A DNA stretch of 7,243 nt from Alphaproteobacteria bacterium (GCA_029937205.1 JAPYQV010000132.1:1-7243), one strand, 5' to 3'. Positions 1-6,864 are shown, numbered from the stretch's first letter. The notes: generated by a model not told the origin, from the letters alone. Program-made: numbers and translations.

Positions 1-2
1 CT

Positions 3-425
3 GCGATGGACCGCGACCGCTCCGTCCCTTTGGAGGCGCTCGGCGGATTTCTCGGCAGCGAAGACGGCGAACATTTGCTCACGGCTTATAAGCGGGCCGC
101 CAATATTCTCCGCATTGAGGAGAAGAAGGATGGCACATCCTACGCCGCCAAGCCGGATGCCGCGCTCTTTGCCGAGGAACAGGAACGCGCATTGCATAGC
201 GCGATCCAGGACGTCAACGAACGCACCAGCGGGGCACTTGAGCAGGAAAAATTTGAAGACGCCATGGCGATCATGTCCGGCCTGCGCCAACCGATGGACA
301 CGTTCTTCGATGACGTGACGGTCAACGCCGAGGACGCGGCACTCAGAATCAACCGGCTGAATCTTTTGTCCGAAATTCGCGATTCGCTCGACCGCATCGC
401 CGACTTCTCCAAAATCGAGGGCTGA
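3..425 (+). CDS. glyS: glycyl-tRNA synthetase beta subunit, C-terminal part (5' end outside the window)
   Basis: This is the end of the beta chain of the alpha2beta2 bacterial glycyl-tRNA synthetase, which charges tRNA-Gly in the cytoplasm; the beta chain carries the tRNA-recognition modules. The frame is open to the left edge, so the ATG at base 6 is an internal methionine. About 140 residues remain of a protein that is normally near 690. Recognisable GlyS tail features are the segment KRAANILRIEEKKDG (about residues 29-43 from that Met), the QPMDTFFDDVTVNAED stretch and the terminal LRINRLNLLSEIRDSLDRIADFSKIEG-like helix ending. These belong to the DALR-type anticodon-binding region at the end of the beta chain. 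The stop is TGA at 423-425, and ppdK starts 25 bases later on the same strand, so the two may be cotranscribed. glyQ would be expected upstream, outside the window. Confidence 0.95.
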   Translation, partial: AMDRDRSVPLEALGGFLGSEDGEHLLTAYKRAANILRIEEKKDGTSYAAKPDAALFAEEQERALHSAIQDVNERTSGALEQEKFEDAMAIMSGLRQPMDTFFDDVTVNAEDAALRINRLNLLSEIRDSLDRIADFSKIEG

Positions 426-433
426 TTTCCCGC

Positions 434-451
434 ATGACCTGTCTCTTATAA
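434..451 (+). other. possible five-codon leader ORF overlapping the ppdK start
   Basis: A five-codon reading frame (M-T-C-L-L, stop TAA at 449-451) ends in a TAATG overlap with the ppdK ATG at 451. This geometry is often used for translational reinitiation. It matters here because ppdK has no purine-rich Shine-Dalgarno stretch at the usual distance. The only purine run, GAGGG at 416-420, is about 13 bases upstream of the small frame and about 30 from ppdK. The frame itself is seen in the sequence; its translation is inference, and a chance overlap is quite possible. Confidence 0.2.
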
Positions 452-3117
452 TGACTCAGTGGCTCTACAATTTCGGCGGCGGCACGGCGGAAGGCTCGGC
501 GGCGATGCGCGATCTCTTAGGCGGCAAGGGCGCCAATCTGGCTGAGATGGCGGTGCTCGGGCTGCCGGTGCCGCCCGGCTTCACCGTCTCGACCGAGCTT
601 TGTGCCGCCTATTACAGCGATGGCAAGAAATTCCCCGAATCTCTCAGCGCGCAAGTCGAGAGCGGCATCAAGCACATCGAAGCGGTGGCAAGCGCCAAAT
701 TTGGCGACCCCGATAACCCGCTGCTGGTGTCGGTGCGCTCGGGCAGCCGCGCGTCCATGCCGGGCATGATGGATACGGTGCTTAATCTCGGACTCAACGA
801 CGACACGGCGGCCGGTCTCGCCAAGCGCACCGGCGATGCGCGCTTTGCCTATGACAGCTATCGCCGGTTCATCCAAATGTATGGCGATGTGGTATTGGGC
901 GTCGGCCATCACGAATTCGAGGATCTGCTCGAACGCGCCAAGGAAGGGCTTGGCATTCAGCTCGACACCGAGATGAGCGCCGACGATTGGCGCGGCCTGA
1001 TCGAACAATATAAAGTGCTGGTGCAAGCGCGCCTGAAAGCGCCCTTCCCGCAGGATGTCAGCGAACAGCTGTGGGGCGCCATGCGCGCAGTGTTCGATTC
1101 GTGGATGAACGACCGCGCTGTCACCTATCGGCGGCTTTACGACATCCCGGAAAGCTGGGGCACGGCGGTCAATATCCAGGCCATGGTGTTCGGAAATATG
1201 GGCGAGGATTGTGCCACCGGGGTGGCCTTCACGCGCAACCCGTCGAGCGGCGACAATCAGATATACGGCGAATACCTCATCAACGCCCAGGGCGAGGATG
1301 TGGTCGCCGGCATCCGCACGCCGCAATCCCTGGTGGCGAACAGCGACGACGGTGCCGGCGAACCGGCGCTGGAAACCGCCATGCCCAAGATATTTGCCGA
1401 ACTTGGCGGCATATCGCGCCGCCTCGAAGGCCATTACCGCGACATGCAGGATATCGAGTTCACCGTCCAGAAGGGCAAACTGTGGATGCTGCAGACGCGC
1501 TCGGGCAAACGCACGGCGGCGGCGGCACTGAAGATCGCCACCGACATGGTGGCCGAAGGCGTGCTCAACGAAGCGGCCGCGGTCGCCCGTATCGAACCCG
1601 AGGCGCTCGAGCAAATGCTGCACCCCCGGCTCGATCCGGGCGCGCCGCGCAATATCCTCGCGCACGGCCTGCCGGCCTCGCCCGGTGCGGCGGCTGGACA
1701 AGTGGTGTTTTCCTCCGAGCGCGCCGAGGACCTCGCCGCCAAGGGCGAGGCGGTCATATTGGTGCGCCCCGAAACCAGCCCGGAAGATATCCACGGCATG
1801 CATGCGGCCGAGGCCGTCCTCACCAGCCGCGGCGGTATGACCAGCCACGCCGCCGTGGTGGCGCGCGGCATGGGCCGGCCATGCATCACCGGCGCCCTAG
1901 ACGTGCGCATCGATTTGGCGGCGAAAAAATTCACCGTCGGCGATACCACCATCGTCGAAGGCGACATCATCACCATCGACGGCACGCGCGGCGAAGTGCT
2001 GGCCGGCAAAATTCCCACCATCGAGCCGGAAATGACCGGCGCCTTTGCCACCCTGATGGGCTGGGCCGACAAGATCCGCAGGCTCAAGGTGCGGGCCAAC
2101 GCCGAAACCCCGGCGGACGCAGCCACGGCGCGAAAATTCGGCGCCGAAGGCATCGGCCTCTGCCGCACCGAGCATATGTTTTTCGATGAGATGCGCATCG
2201 TCGTCATGCGCGAGATGATCCTGGCCGACGACGAAGTGGGGCGGCGCACAGCATTGGCCAAGCTGTTGCCCATGCAACGCCAGGATTTCGTCGAGCTGTT
2301 CCGGATCATGGCCGGGCTGCCGGTGACGATCCGCCTGCTCGATCCGCCGCTACACGAGTTCCTGCCGCACGGCGAAGCGGAGATTCGCGACGTCGCCAAG
2401 GCGGCAGGAGTGAAATACGAAGCGGTCGCGAGCCGCGTCGCGTTGTTGCGCGAGAACAATCCGATGCTCGGCCACCGTGGCTGCCGCCTCGGTATCTCGC
2501 ACCCCGAGATCTATGAAATGCAGGCGCGCGCCATTTTCGAGGCGGCAATTGAGGTGGAAAAAGCTGAGGGCGGAGAAGCGGTCGAACTCGAAATCATGAT
2601 CCCCCTGGTGATGGGCGGCAAGGAACTGCGCATATTGAAAGACCTGGTCGATAGCGTGGCGGCGGAAATCGCCGATGCCCATGGCAAGGCACCGGAATAT
2701 AGCGTCGGCACCATGATCGAATTACCTCGTGCGGCGCTCCGAGCCGGCGATATTGCAAAAACGGCGGCGTTTTTCAGCTTCGGCACCAATGATCTTACCC
2801 AGACCGCGCTCGGCATCAGCCGCGACGATGCCGCGAGCTTTATGGAAAGCTATGTCCGCCAGGGCATGTTCGCCCAGGACCCGTTCACCAGCCTCGATCA
2901 GGAAGGCGTCGGCGAATTGATCGAAACCGCCTGCCGGCGCGGCCGCGAATCGAGTCCCGACCTCAAACTCGGCATCTGCGGCGAGCATGGCGGCGACCCG
3001 GCTTCCATTCACTTTTTCGAGAAATGTGGGCTGAATTATGTGTCCTGTTCGCCGTACCGCATACCAATCGCCCGTCTCGCTGCGGCGCAGGCAAAATTAA
3101 GGCAATCTAAACAATAG
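451..3117 (+). CDS. ppdK: pyruvate, phosphate dikinase
   Basis: This cytoplasmic enzyme interconverts ATP, phosphate and pyruvate with AMP, pyrophosphate and PEP. It links glycolysis and gluconeogenesis and is reversible. At 888 residues it has full family length. The N-terminal ATP-grasp-like nucleotide domain (about 1-340) shows FGGG near the start, LGGKGANLAEM and VSVRSGSRASMPGMMDT, with Arg96 in the ATP site. The swivelling phosphohistidine domain (about 400-525) has TSRGGMTSHAAVVARGMG with catalytic His466. The C-terminal TIM barrel (about 540-885) has GLCRTEHMFF (Arg572), MIELPRAAL (Glu757), FGTNDLTQ (Asp781) and GICGEHGGDP with the catalytic Cys843. These residues line up with His455, Arg561, Glu745, Asp769 and Cys831 of the Clostridium symbiosum enzyme (offset 11-12). 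All key residues are present. The start is set by the family N-terminus MTQWLYNFGGG, although no good ribosome binding site precedes it. No gene for the PPDK regulatory protein lies in the window. Confidence 0.98.
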   Translation: MTQWLYNFGGGTAEGSAAMRDLLGGKGANLAEMAVLGLPVPPGFTVSTELCAAYYSDGKKFPESLSAQVESGIKHIEAVASAKFGDPDNPLLVSVRSGSRASMPGMMDTVLNLGLNDDTAAGLAKRTGDARFAYDSYRRFIQMYGDVVLGVGHHEFEDLLERAKEGLGIQLDTEMSADDWRGLIEQYKVLVQARLKAPFPQDVSEQLWGAMRAVFDSWMNDRAVTYRRLYDIPESWGTAVNIQAMVFGNMGEDCATGVAFTRNPSSGDNQIYGEYLINAQGEDVVAGIRTPQSLVANSDDGAGEPALETAMPKIFAELGGISRRLEGHYRDMQDIEFTVQKGKLWMLQTRSGKRTAAAALKIATDMVAEGVLNEAAAVARIEPEALEQMLHPRLDPGAPRNILAHGLPASPGAAAGQVVFSSERAEDLAAKGEAVILVRPETSPEDIHGMHAAEAVLTSRGGMTSHAAVVARGMGRPCITGALDVRIDLAAKKFTVGDTTIVEGDIITIDGTRGEVLAGKIPTIEPEMTGAFATLMGWADKIRRLKVRANAETPADAATARKFGAEGIGLCRTEHMFFDEMRIVVMREMILADDEVGRRTALAKLLPMQRQDFVELFRIMAGLPVTIRLLDPPLHEFLPHGEAEIRDVAKAAGVKYEAVASRVALLRENNPMLGHRGCRLGISHPEIYEMQARAIFEAAIEVEKAEGGEAVELEIMIPLVMGGKELRILKDLVDSVAAEIADAHGKAPEYSVGTMIELPRAALRAGDIAKTAAFFSFGTNDLTQTALGISRDDAASFMESYVRQGMFAQDPFTSLDQEGVGELIETACRRGRESSPDLKLGICGEHGGDPASIHFFEKCGLNYVSCSPYRIPIARLAAAQAKLRQSKQ

Positions 3118-3138
3118 GTTAGAAGAGGCATTAGCATG

Positions 3139-3155
3139 GGTTATTCGGCATAATC
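3139..3155 (+). other. weak stem-loop after ppdK
   Basis: GGTTAT (3139-3144), a TCGGC loop and ATAATC (3150-3155) can pair over six positions with one G-U. It lies 22 bases after the ppdK stop. It is AT-rich and no T run follows, so it is not a convincing intrinsic terminator. I saw nothing better for ending the glyS-ppdK transcript in the 3118-3282 gap. Confidence 0.2.
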
Positions 3156-3214
3156 TTGGGCTGAGTATTGTCCCTGAATTTAATACGTCATTAGAAAGTG
3201 TAAATAAAGTTTGT

Positions 3215-3242
3215 TTAACATGCGGGATGTTTGGGCAATACT
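3215..3242 (+). promoter_or_regulatory. candidate sigma70-type promoter for hemA
   Basis: TTAACA (3215-3220; five of six to TTGACA) and AATACT (3237-3242; four of six to TATAAT) are separated by 16 bases, inside the clearly AT-rich 165-base gap between ppdK and hemA. Transcription would start near 3249 and give a leader of about 34 bases. This is a motif match only. A gap of this size and composition argues that hemA has its own promoter rather than relying on read-through from ppdK. Confidence 0.4.
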
Positions 3243-3244
3243 AA

Positions 3245-3265
3245 GTGAGGCTTCAAACGCCTCGT
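3245..3265 (+). promoter_or_regulatory. hairpin or operator-like dyad in the hemA leader
   Basis: GAGGC (3247-3251) and GCCTC (3259-3263) form a five-pair dyad around a TTCAAAC spacer. Two G-U pairs could extend it outward. It lies between the candidate -10 box and the ribosome binding site. It could be a protein operator at the transcription start or a small 5' hairpin, and the sequence does not decide between them. It does not match a regulator site I can name. Confidence 0.3.
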
Positions 3266-3266
3266 G

Positions 3267-3274
3267 GGTGGAAG
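3267..3274 (+). promoter_or_regulatory. ribosome binding site of hemA
   Basis: The purine-rich stretch GGTGGAAG ends eight bases before the ATG at 3283. It supports that ATG as the hemA start. Confidence 0.6.
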
Positions 3275-3282
3275 ATTAAGCA

Positions 3283-4515
3283 ATGAATCACGATCACATT
3301 GATTACGACGCCTTTTTTGCCGAGAAAATCTCGGAATTGAAGGATCAGGGCAACTATCGCGAGTTCGCCGAGCTGGCGCGCCATGCCGGCAACTACCCCC
3401 ATGCGCGGCGCTATACCGGCAGCGGCGAGGAAATCGGCGATGTCGCCATTTGGTGCAGCAACGATTATCTCGGCATGGGCCAGAATGCCGCCGTGCTCAA
3501 AGCGATGACCGATGCGATCAAGGCCTACGGCGCCGGCGCCGGCGGCACGCGCAACATTTCCGGCACCTCCCATCCGGTCGTGACGTTGGAACGTGAGCTT
3601 GCCGATCTGCACGGCAAGGAAGCGGCGCTGGTCTTTACGTCGGGCTATATTTCAAACGAAGCGACGCTGAGCACGTTGGCCCAGGTTCTGCCCAACTGCC
3701 ATGTCTATTCGGACGCGCTTAACCATGCCTCGATGATTCAGGGCATCCGCCACAGCCGCGCCACCAAGACCATATTCAAGCACAATGATCCGGCCGATCT
3801 CGAGCGCCTGTTGCGCGAGGCCGATCCGTCCGTGCCCAAGCTCGTCGCCTTCGAATCGGTTTATTCCATGGACGGCGATATCGCGCCGATCAAAGAGATT
3901 TGCGATGTGGCCGAGCTCTACGGTGCCATGACCTATCTCGACGAAGTGCACGCGGTTGGCCTCTACGGCCCGCGCGGCGGCGGCATTGCCGAGCAGGAAG
4001 GCCTGATGGACCGCCTGACGGTAATCGAAGGCACGCTGGCCAAAGCATTCGGCATCATGGGCGGCTATATCAGCGGCTCGGCGGTACTGATCGATGTGGT
4101 CAGGAGCTTCGCGCCCGGATTCATCTTCACCACGGCTCTGCCGCCGGCGATTGCCGCCGGCGCGCTCGCCAGCGTGCGCCACCTGAAAGAAAGCAATGCC
4201 GAGCGCATCCGCCATCAGGACCGCGCGGCGCGCTGCAAAAGAGAGCTTAAGAAAGTCGGCCTGCCGGTAATGGACAGCGAAAGCCATATCGTCCCCGTAT
4301 TGGTCGGCGATCCGGTGCGCTGCAAAGAGGCCAGCGATCTGCTGCTCTCCGAGTACGGCATCTACATCCAGCCGATCAACTATCCCACCGTGCCGAAGGG
4401 CACCGAGCGCTTGCGTATCACGCCGAGCCCGTTGCATGACGATGTCATGATGGACCGGCTGGTCACGTCACTCGCCGAGGTGTGGCAACGTTTGGGGCTC
4501 GATCTCGTCAGCTAA
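3283..4515 (+). CDS. hemA: 5-aminolevulinate synthase
   Basis: This PLP enzyme condenses glycine and succinyl-CoA to 5-aminolevulinate, the first committed step of the C4 route to haem, chlorophylls and corrinoids. At 410 residues it has the usual bacterial length. It belongs to the alpha-oxoamine synthase branch of fold-type I PLP enzymes. Visible signatures are [10 protein letters not shown] (about 57-66), the glycine-rich [13 protein letters not shown] loop, NHASMI with His148 for PLP stacking, [11 protein letters not shown] with Asp220 and His223, and [13 protein letters not shown] with Lys254 as the Schiff-base lysine. The motif SESHIVPV and a C-terminal RLRITPSP are typical of ALAS rather than of BioF or KBL. 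The ATG at 3283 has a ribosome binding site and fits the family N-terminus (about MDYDAFF). An AT-rich upstream gap suggests its own promoter. Part of this gene (codons 313-346) recurs as a decayed copy at 6747-6847. Confidence 0.97.
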   Translation: MNHDHIDYDAFFAEKISELKDQGNYREFAELARHAGNYPHARRYTGSGEEIGDVAIWCSNDYLGMGQNAAVLKAMTDAIKAYGAGAGGTRNISGTSHPVVTLERELADLHGKEAALVFTSGYISNEATLSTLAQVLPNCHVYSDALNHASMIQGIRHSRATKTIFKHNDPADLERLLREADPSVPKLVAFESVYSMDGDIAPIKEICDVAELYGAMTYLDEVHAVGLYGPRGGGIAEQEGLMDRLTVIEGTLAKAFGIMGGYISGSAVLIDVVRSFAPGFIFTTALPPAIAAGALASVRHLKESNAERIRHQDRAARCKRELKKVGLPVMDSESHIVPVLVGDPVRCKEASDLLLSEYGIYIQPINYPTVPKGTERLRITPSPLHDDVMMDRLVTSLAEVWQRLGLDLVS

Positions 4516-4587
4516 TACTTTTTTGAATCGTCCTCAATCAATTTAATTCCAGAGCGGCTTTCAGCTGATCCGGCCTGATTTATGACT

Positions 4588-4605
4588 GGCGCTGAAGTCA
4601 GCGCC
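4588..4605. terminator. perfect hairpin between convergent hemA and lysR
   Basis: GGCGCTGA and TCAGCGCC pair perfectly around AG (in practice seven pairs with a four-base loop). The hairpin lies 10 bases past the lysR stop and 72 bases past the hemA stop. Its position between converging genes suggests a shared terminator, but neither strand has a T run after the stem, so it is not a standard intrinsic terminator. The T6 run at 4519-4524, just after hemA, has no stem before it. The remainder of the 100-base gap shows nothing else. Confidence 0.45.
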
Positions 4606-4615
4606 CGAAAGGCGA

Positions 4616-5479
4616 TCAAGCGGGTAACAGTTCGCGCAGGGCATCAAGTTTTACGGAGCTGTAGTTCGACCGCCAAGCCAGCAATGTTTTGATTTGCGAC
4701 TGCTTTTTCGGCAAGGGATAGCAATGGAATTGGCCCTTTGTTGCAATGATATCCAGAATCGATTGGGGCACGACAGCGTATCCCGTACCTGCGGAGACGC
4801 AGGCCAATATTGCGATATAAGACCCTACCGCCATGATGGCGCCCGGAACTATTCCCATTTCCAGCAGCCAATCCTCCAGATAGCGGCGATAGGCACATCC
4901 CGTTTCAAACGCCACGACGGATTTGCCGCTGATTTCATCAATGTGCGTCAGCGGCGGAAAGGATTTTGGCGCGACGAGAATCAGCCGTTCCTCGAATACG
5001 GGCCGGGTTTCAATTCGTTCAAACGACAACGGTTCGGCAATAAAAGCTATTTCGACATCATAGTTCAATAAACGGGTGGTCAGCCCACCTGCCGTATCCG
5101 TCTCCAACTCGATCTGTACATCTGGATAAAGCTTGTGATAGCGCGACAGAATTTCGGGCAACCGGGCGGCGGCCGTGCTTTCCATGGTGCCGATGCGAAA
5201 GACGCCGCTCGGTTTTGCATTGTTGAGCGCTTCCGAAGCTTCCATCGAAAGTTGGAGGAGCCGCTCTGCATAGGACAATAGCAACCGGCCGTCCGGCGTT
5301 AGAGTGAGGCCCCTGTTCTGGCGCAGAAAAAGCGTTTTCTGTAACCGCTGTTCGAGCTGCTTAATGCGCGTGCTGATATTGGACTGCACGCGGTTCAGCT
5401 TTATCGCCGCCTTGGAAACGCTTCCTTCAACGGCCACTGCGCGAAAAATCTCTAGGGCGCGGAGGTCCAAACCATGCAT
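4616..5479 (-). CDS. LysR-type transcriptional regulator
   Basis: This is a DNA-binding regulator of 287 residues, slightly short for the family but complete. The N-terminal winged helix-turn-helix (about residues 5-64) shows the classic pattern LRALEIFRAVAVEGSVSKAA, then IKLNRVQSNISTRIKQLEQRL, then LFLRQNRGLTLTPDGRLLL. A linker helix follows, and the periplasmic-binding-protein-like effector domain starts near residue 90 (GVFRIGTMESTAAARLPEIL). It is divergent from the MFS transporter at 5619, the usual layout for a LysR regulator that controls its neighbour and itself. The ATG at 5479 has GGAGA seven bases upstream on the minus strand. The effector is unknown and cannot be read from the sequence. 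By eye its GC content is below that of ppdK and hemA, in line with a later arrival together with the transporter. Confidence 0.93.
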   Translation of the reverse strand: MHGLDLRALEIFRAVAVEGSVSKAAIKLNRVQSNISTRIKQLEQRLQKTLFLRQNRGLTLTPDGRLLLSYAERLLQLSMEASEALNNAKPSGVFRIGTMESTAAARLPEILSRYHKLYPDVQIELETDTAGGLTTRLLNYDVEIAFIAEPLSFERIETRPVFEERLILVAPKSFPPLTHIDEISGKSVVAFETGCAYRRYLEDWLLEMGIVPGAIMAVGSYIAILACVSAGTGYAVVPQSILDIIATKGQFHCYPLPKKQSQIKTLLAWRSNYSSVKLDALRELLPA

Positions 5480-5484
5480 TTATG

Positions 5485-5489
5485 TCTCC
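5485..5489 (-). promoter_or_regulatory. ribosome binding site of the lysR gene
   Basis: On the minus strand GGAGA lies seven bases before the ATG at 5479. This is a strong Shine-Dalgarno match. It decides the start in favour of this ATG over the out-of-frame ATG at 5475. Confidence 0.7.
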
Positions 5490-5547
5490 ATGATATCTCT
5501 AAATATGATACATACTATCAGTTAAATTCATTTTTTATGATACTATC
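5490..5547. promoter_or_regulatory. three GATA/TATC dyads, likely operator of the LysR regulator
   Basis: Three palindromic arrangements of the same half-site lie between the divergent genes: GATATC (5492-5497), TGATA-CATAC-TATCA (5506-5520) and GATA-C-TATC (5538-5546). Each is preceded by AT, giving ATGATA at 5490, 5505 and 5537. Relative to the candidate MFS promoter the middle dyad is centred near -54 and the last near -25. LysR proteins commonly bind one site near -65 to -50 and a second near or over the promoter. TATCAT, the minus-strand reading of 5505-5510, resembles a -10 box for lysR itself, which would fit autoregulation. The repeats are seen directly; binding by this regulator is inference. 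Confidence 0.5.
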
Positions 5548-5560
5548 TTAGCCCTATAAT
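5532..5560 (+). promoter_or_regulatory. candidate promoter of the MFS transporter gene
   Basis: A perfect TATAAT lies at 5555-5560. The position 17 bases upstream (5532-5537, TTTTTA) is a poor -35 match. A weak -35 with a good -10 is typical of promoters that need an activator, which fits the dyads upstream and a LysR activator. Transcription would begin near 5567, giving a leader of about 52 bases. Confidence 0.45.
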
Positions 5561-5618
5561 CGCCGCAACGTTCAGGGCGACAAATTTCGAGGCCGCTATT
5601 TCTCTCCAGACTTCCCCA

Positions 5619-6770
5619 ATGCGAATTGTTATCGCCGGACATGCGTCATTGGCGATCGCAATGGGTATCGGCCGATTTGGATATACGCCGTTACTGCCTT
5701 TGATGCGGCAGGACGGATTGCTCAGTATCAGCGAGGGCGGTCTGCTGGCCTCCGTCCACTATCTTGGATATTTGCTGGGCGCTGTTATCGCCACGCGCAT
5801 CCCGCTTTCGCCGCGTACGGTGTTTCGGCTTTCCCTACTCTCTATCGCGCTCACAACCATGGCCATGGCGATGGCCGATAATTTTTCGATCTGGCTGATA
5901 TTGCGCTTTTGGTGCGGTGCCTGCAGCGCTTGGGTACTTGTGTTGATTGCCAATTATTACCTCAAATACCTGGCGAGCACCGGCCGAGAAAACCTCCAAG
6001 GTTGGGTATTCTCCGGCGTCGGCGCCGGAATTGCCATTGCAGGATTGGGCGTACTTGCAATGACGGTGAGCCATATTGGGAGCGCGTCAGGCTGGATGAT
6101 ATTCGGAGTGATATCTCTGGTGATCGTTCTCCCCATATGCATAAACATTGGACCCGAAATATCAGCCGCACGTTCTGCTCCCGGCAATCCAAAGCGACGG
6201 CGGGCGGCGCTGATTTCAAGACCCGTTATTGCCTACGGCGCGGCAGGGCTGGGTTACGTTATCCCGGCAACCTTCCTACCGATCATGGCGCGTGAATTTG
6301 CTCAGTCTCCTGTCATTTTCGGGTGGAGCTGGCCGGTTTTCGGAATGTCTGCATTCCTGTCTACGCTCCTTGCCGCCAAATTTCAGCGGCGCTTTTCCAA
6401 TCGTCAAATATGGGTAACCAGCCAGGTGATTATGGCCTTTGGGTTGCTCTTGCCGGTAATTTACCCTCACCTATTGTCGATCATCATCGCCGGCATCTGC
6501 GTCGGCGGAACCTTCATGATCATTACCATGGTTGGATTACGAGAAGCGCATCGAACCGCGCACCCAGACCAGGTCACGGGTGTCATCGCTGTGATGACTG
6601 CGGCGTTCGCAACGGGCCAAATCATTGGCCCGATATTCGGCAGCCTGGTCTACGACCTTACGCAGAGTTTCTCAGCTGCTCTCGTCCTCACAAGCATTAC
6701 ACTTGTGGTGACAGCAATCACCCTAATGAAACTTCCAAACGGAAAACCGCGCGGAACGCTGCAAAGCTGA
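5619..6770 (+). CDS. MFS transporter, YbfB/YjiJ-like
   Basis: This is an inner-membrane secondary transporter of 383 residues. It is hydrophobic throughout and compatible with about 12 membrane helices, with a basic central loop near 183-200 (NPKRRRAALISRP) dividing the halves. The N-terminus AIAMGIGRFGYTPLLPLM and the segment ISEGGLLASVHYLGYLLGA are characteristic of the YbfB/YjiJ family of uncharacterised MFS proteins. The substrate is unknown. The gene is divergent from the LysR regulator and is its probable target. No Shine-Dalgarno sequence precedes the ATG at 5619. The frame stays open upstream to 5541 but offers no better start, and the family motif begins within a few residues of this Met. 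The last residues, PRGTLQS, and the TGA stop are encoded inside a hemA relic read in another frame, so the native C-terminus may have been replaced. By eye its base composition is clearly less GC-rich than hemA and ppdK. Confidence 0.9.
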   Translation: MRIVIAGHASLAIAMGIGRFGYTPLLPLMRQDGLLSISEGGLLASVHYLGYLLGAVIATRIPLSPRTVFRLSLLSIALTTMAMAMADNFSIWLILRFWCGACSAWVLVLIANYYLKYLASTGRENLQGWVFSGVGAGIAIAGLGVLAMTVSHIGSASGWMIFGVISLVIVLPICINIGPEISAARSAPGNPKRRRAALISRPVIAYGAAGLGYVIPATFLPIMAREFAQSPVIFGWSWPVFGMSAFLSTLLAAKFQRRFSNRQIWVTSQVIMAFGLLLPVIYPHLLSIIIAGICVGGTFMIITMVGLREAHRTAHPDQVTGVIAVMTAAFATGQIIGPIFGSLVYDLTQSFSAALVLTSITLVVTAITLMKLPNGKPRGTLQS

Positions 6771-6847
6771 GCTCAAAACAGGCCGGCCTGCCGGTGTTGG
6801 ATAGTGAAAGCCATATCATCCCCGTTCCGGCCGGCGATCCGGCGCGT
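6747..6847 (+). pseudogene. hemA relic: decayed copy of codons 313-346 of 5-aminolevulinate synthase
   Basis: This stretch aligns by hand with bases 4221-4320 of the intact hemA, in the same orientation, with about 80 of 101 positions identical and one extra base near 6784. In the hemA frame it reads NRAERCKAELK and then, after the frameshift, GLPVLDSESHIIPVPAGDPAR. The intact protein has [11 protein letters not shown] and [21 protein letters not shown]. At least seven of the differences are synonymous (for example GAC/GAT, AGC/AGT, AAG/AAA), so the copy diverged as a working gene before it was broken. Nothing recognisable of hemA remains to the left, where the MFS coding sequence overlaps it, or to the right, where similarity fades within about 20 bases. 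It cannot make a product. It marks a past duplication or recombination at this site. Confidence 0.8.
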
Positions 6848-6864
6848 CCAGGCCATCAGCGCTC

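Noticed and set aside
447..452. TATAAT overlapping the ppdK start codon
   Set aside because: Any transcript from it would start inside the coding region and there is no matching -35 at the right distance.
517..1848. Long minus-strand open frame (443 codons) opposite ppdK
   Set aside because: It is a mirror frame of a GC-rich gene with intact PPDK motifs on the plus strand. Its translation is rich in His, Arg and Ala with no recognisable domain.
1071..2189. Plus-strand 372-codon open frame inside ppdK
   Set aside because: Its translation is dominated by Arg, His and Gly, typical of an out-of-frame reading of GC-rich codons, and ppdK is unbroken across it.
3190..3205. TTAGAA...TGTAAA resembling an Irr iron-control (ICE) box upstream of hemA
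   Set aside because: Only one half (TTAGAA) fits the TTTAGAA-N-TTCTAAA-like pattern and the other half is poor, so it is too weak to call.
3652..4437. Minus-strand 261-codon open frame opposite hemA
   Set aside because: It is a shadow of hemA. All ALAS catalytic motifs are on the plus strand and this frame shows no family pattern.
4519..4524. T6 run just after the hemA stop as an intrinsic terminator
   Set aside because: No stable stem precedes it.
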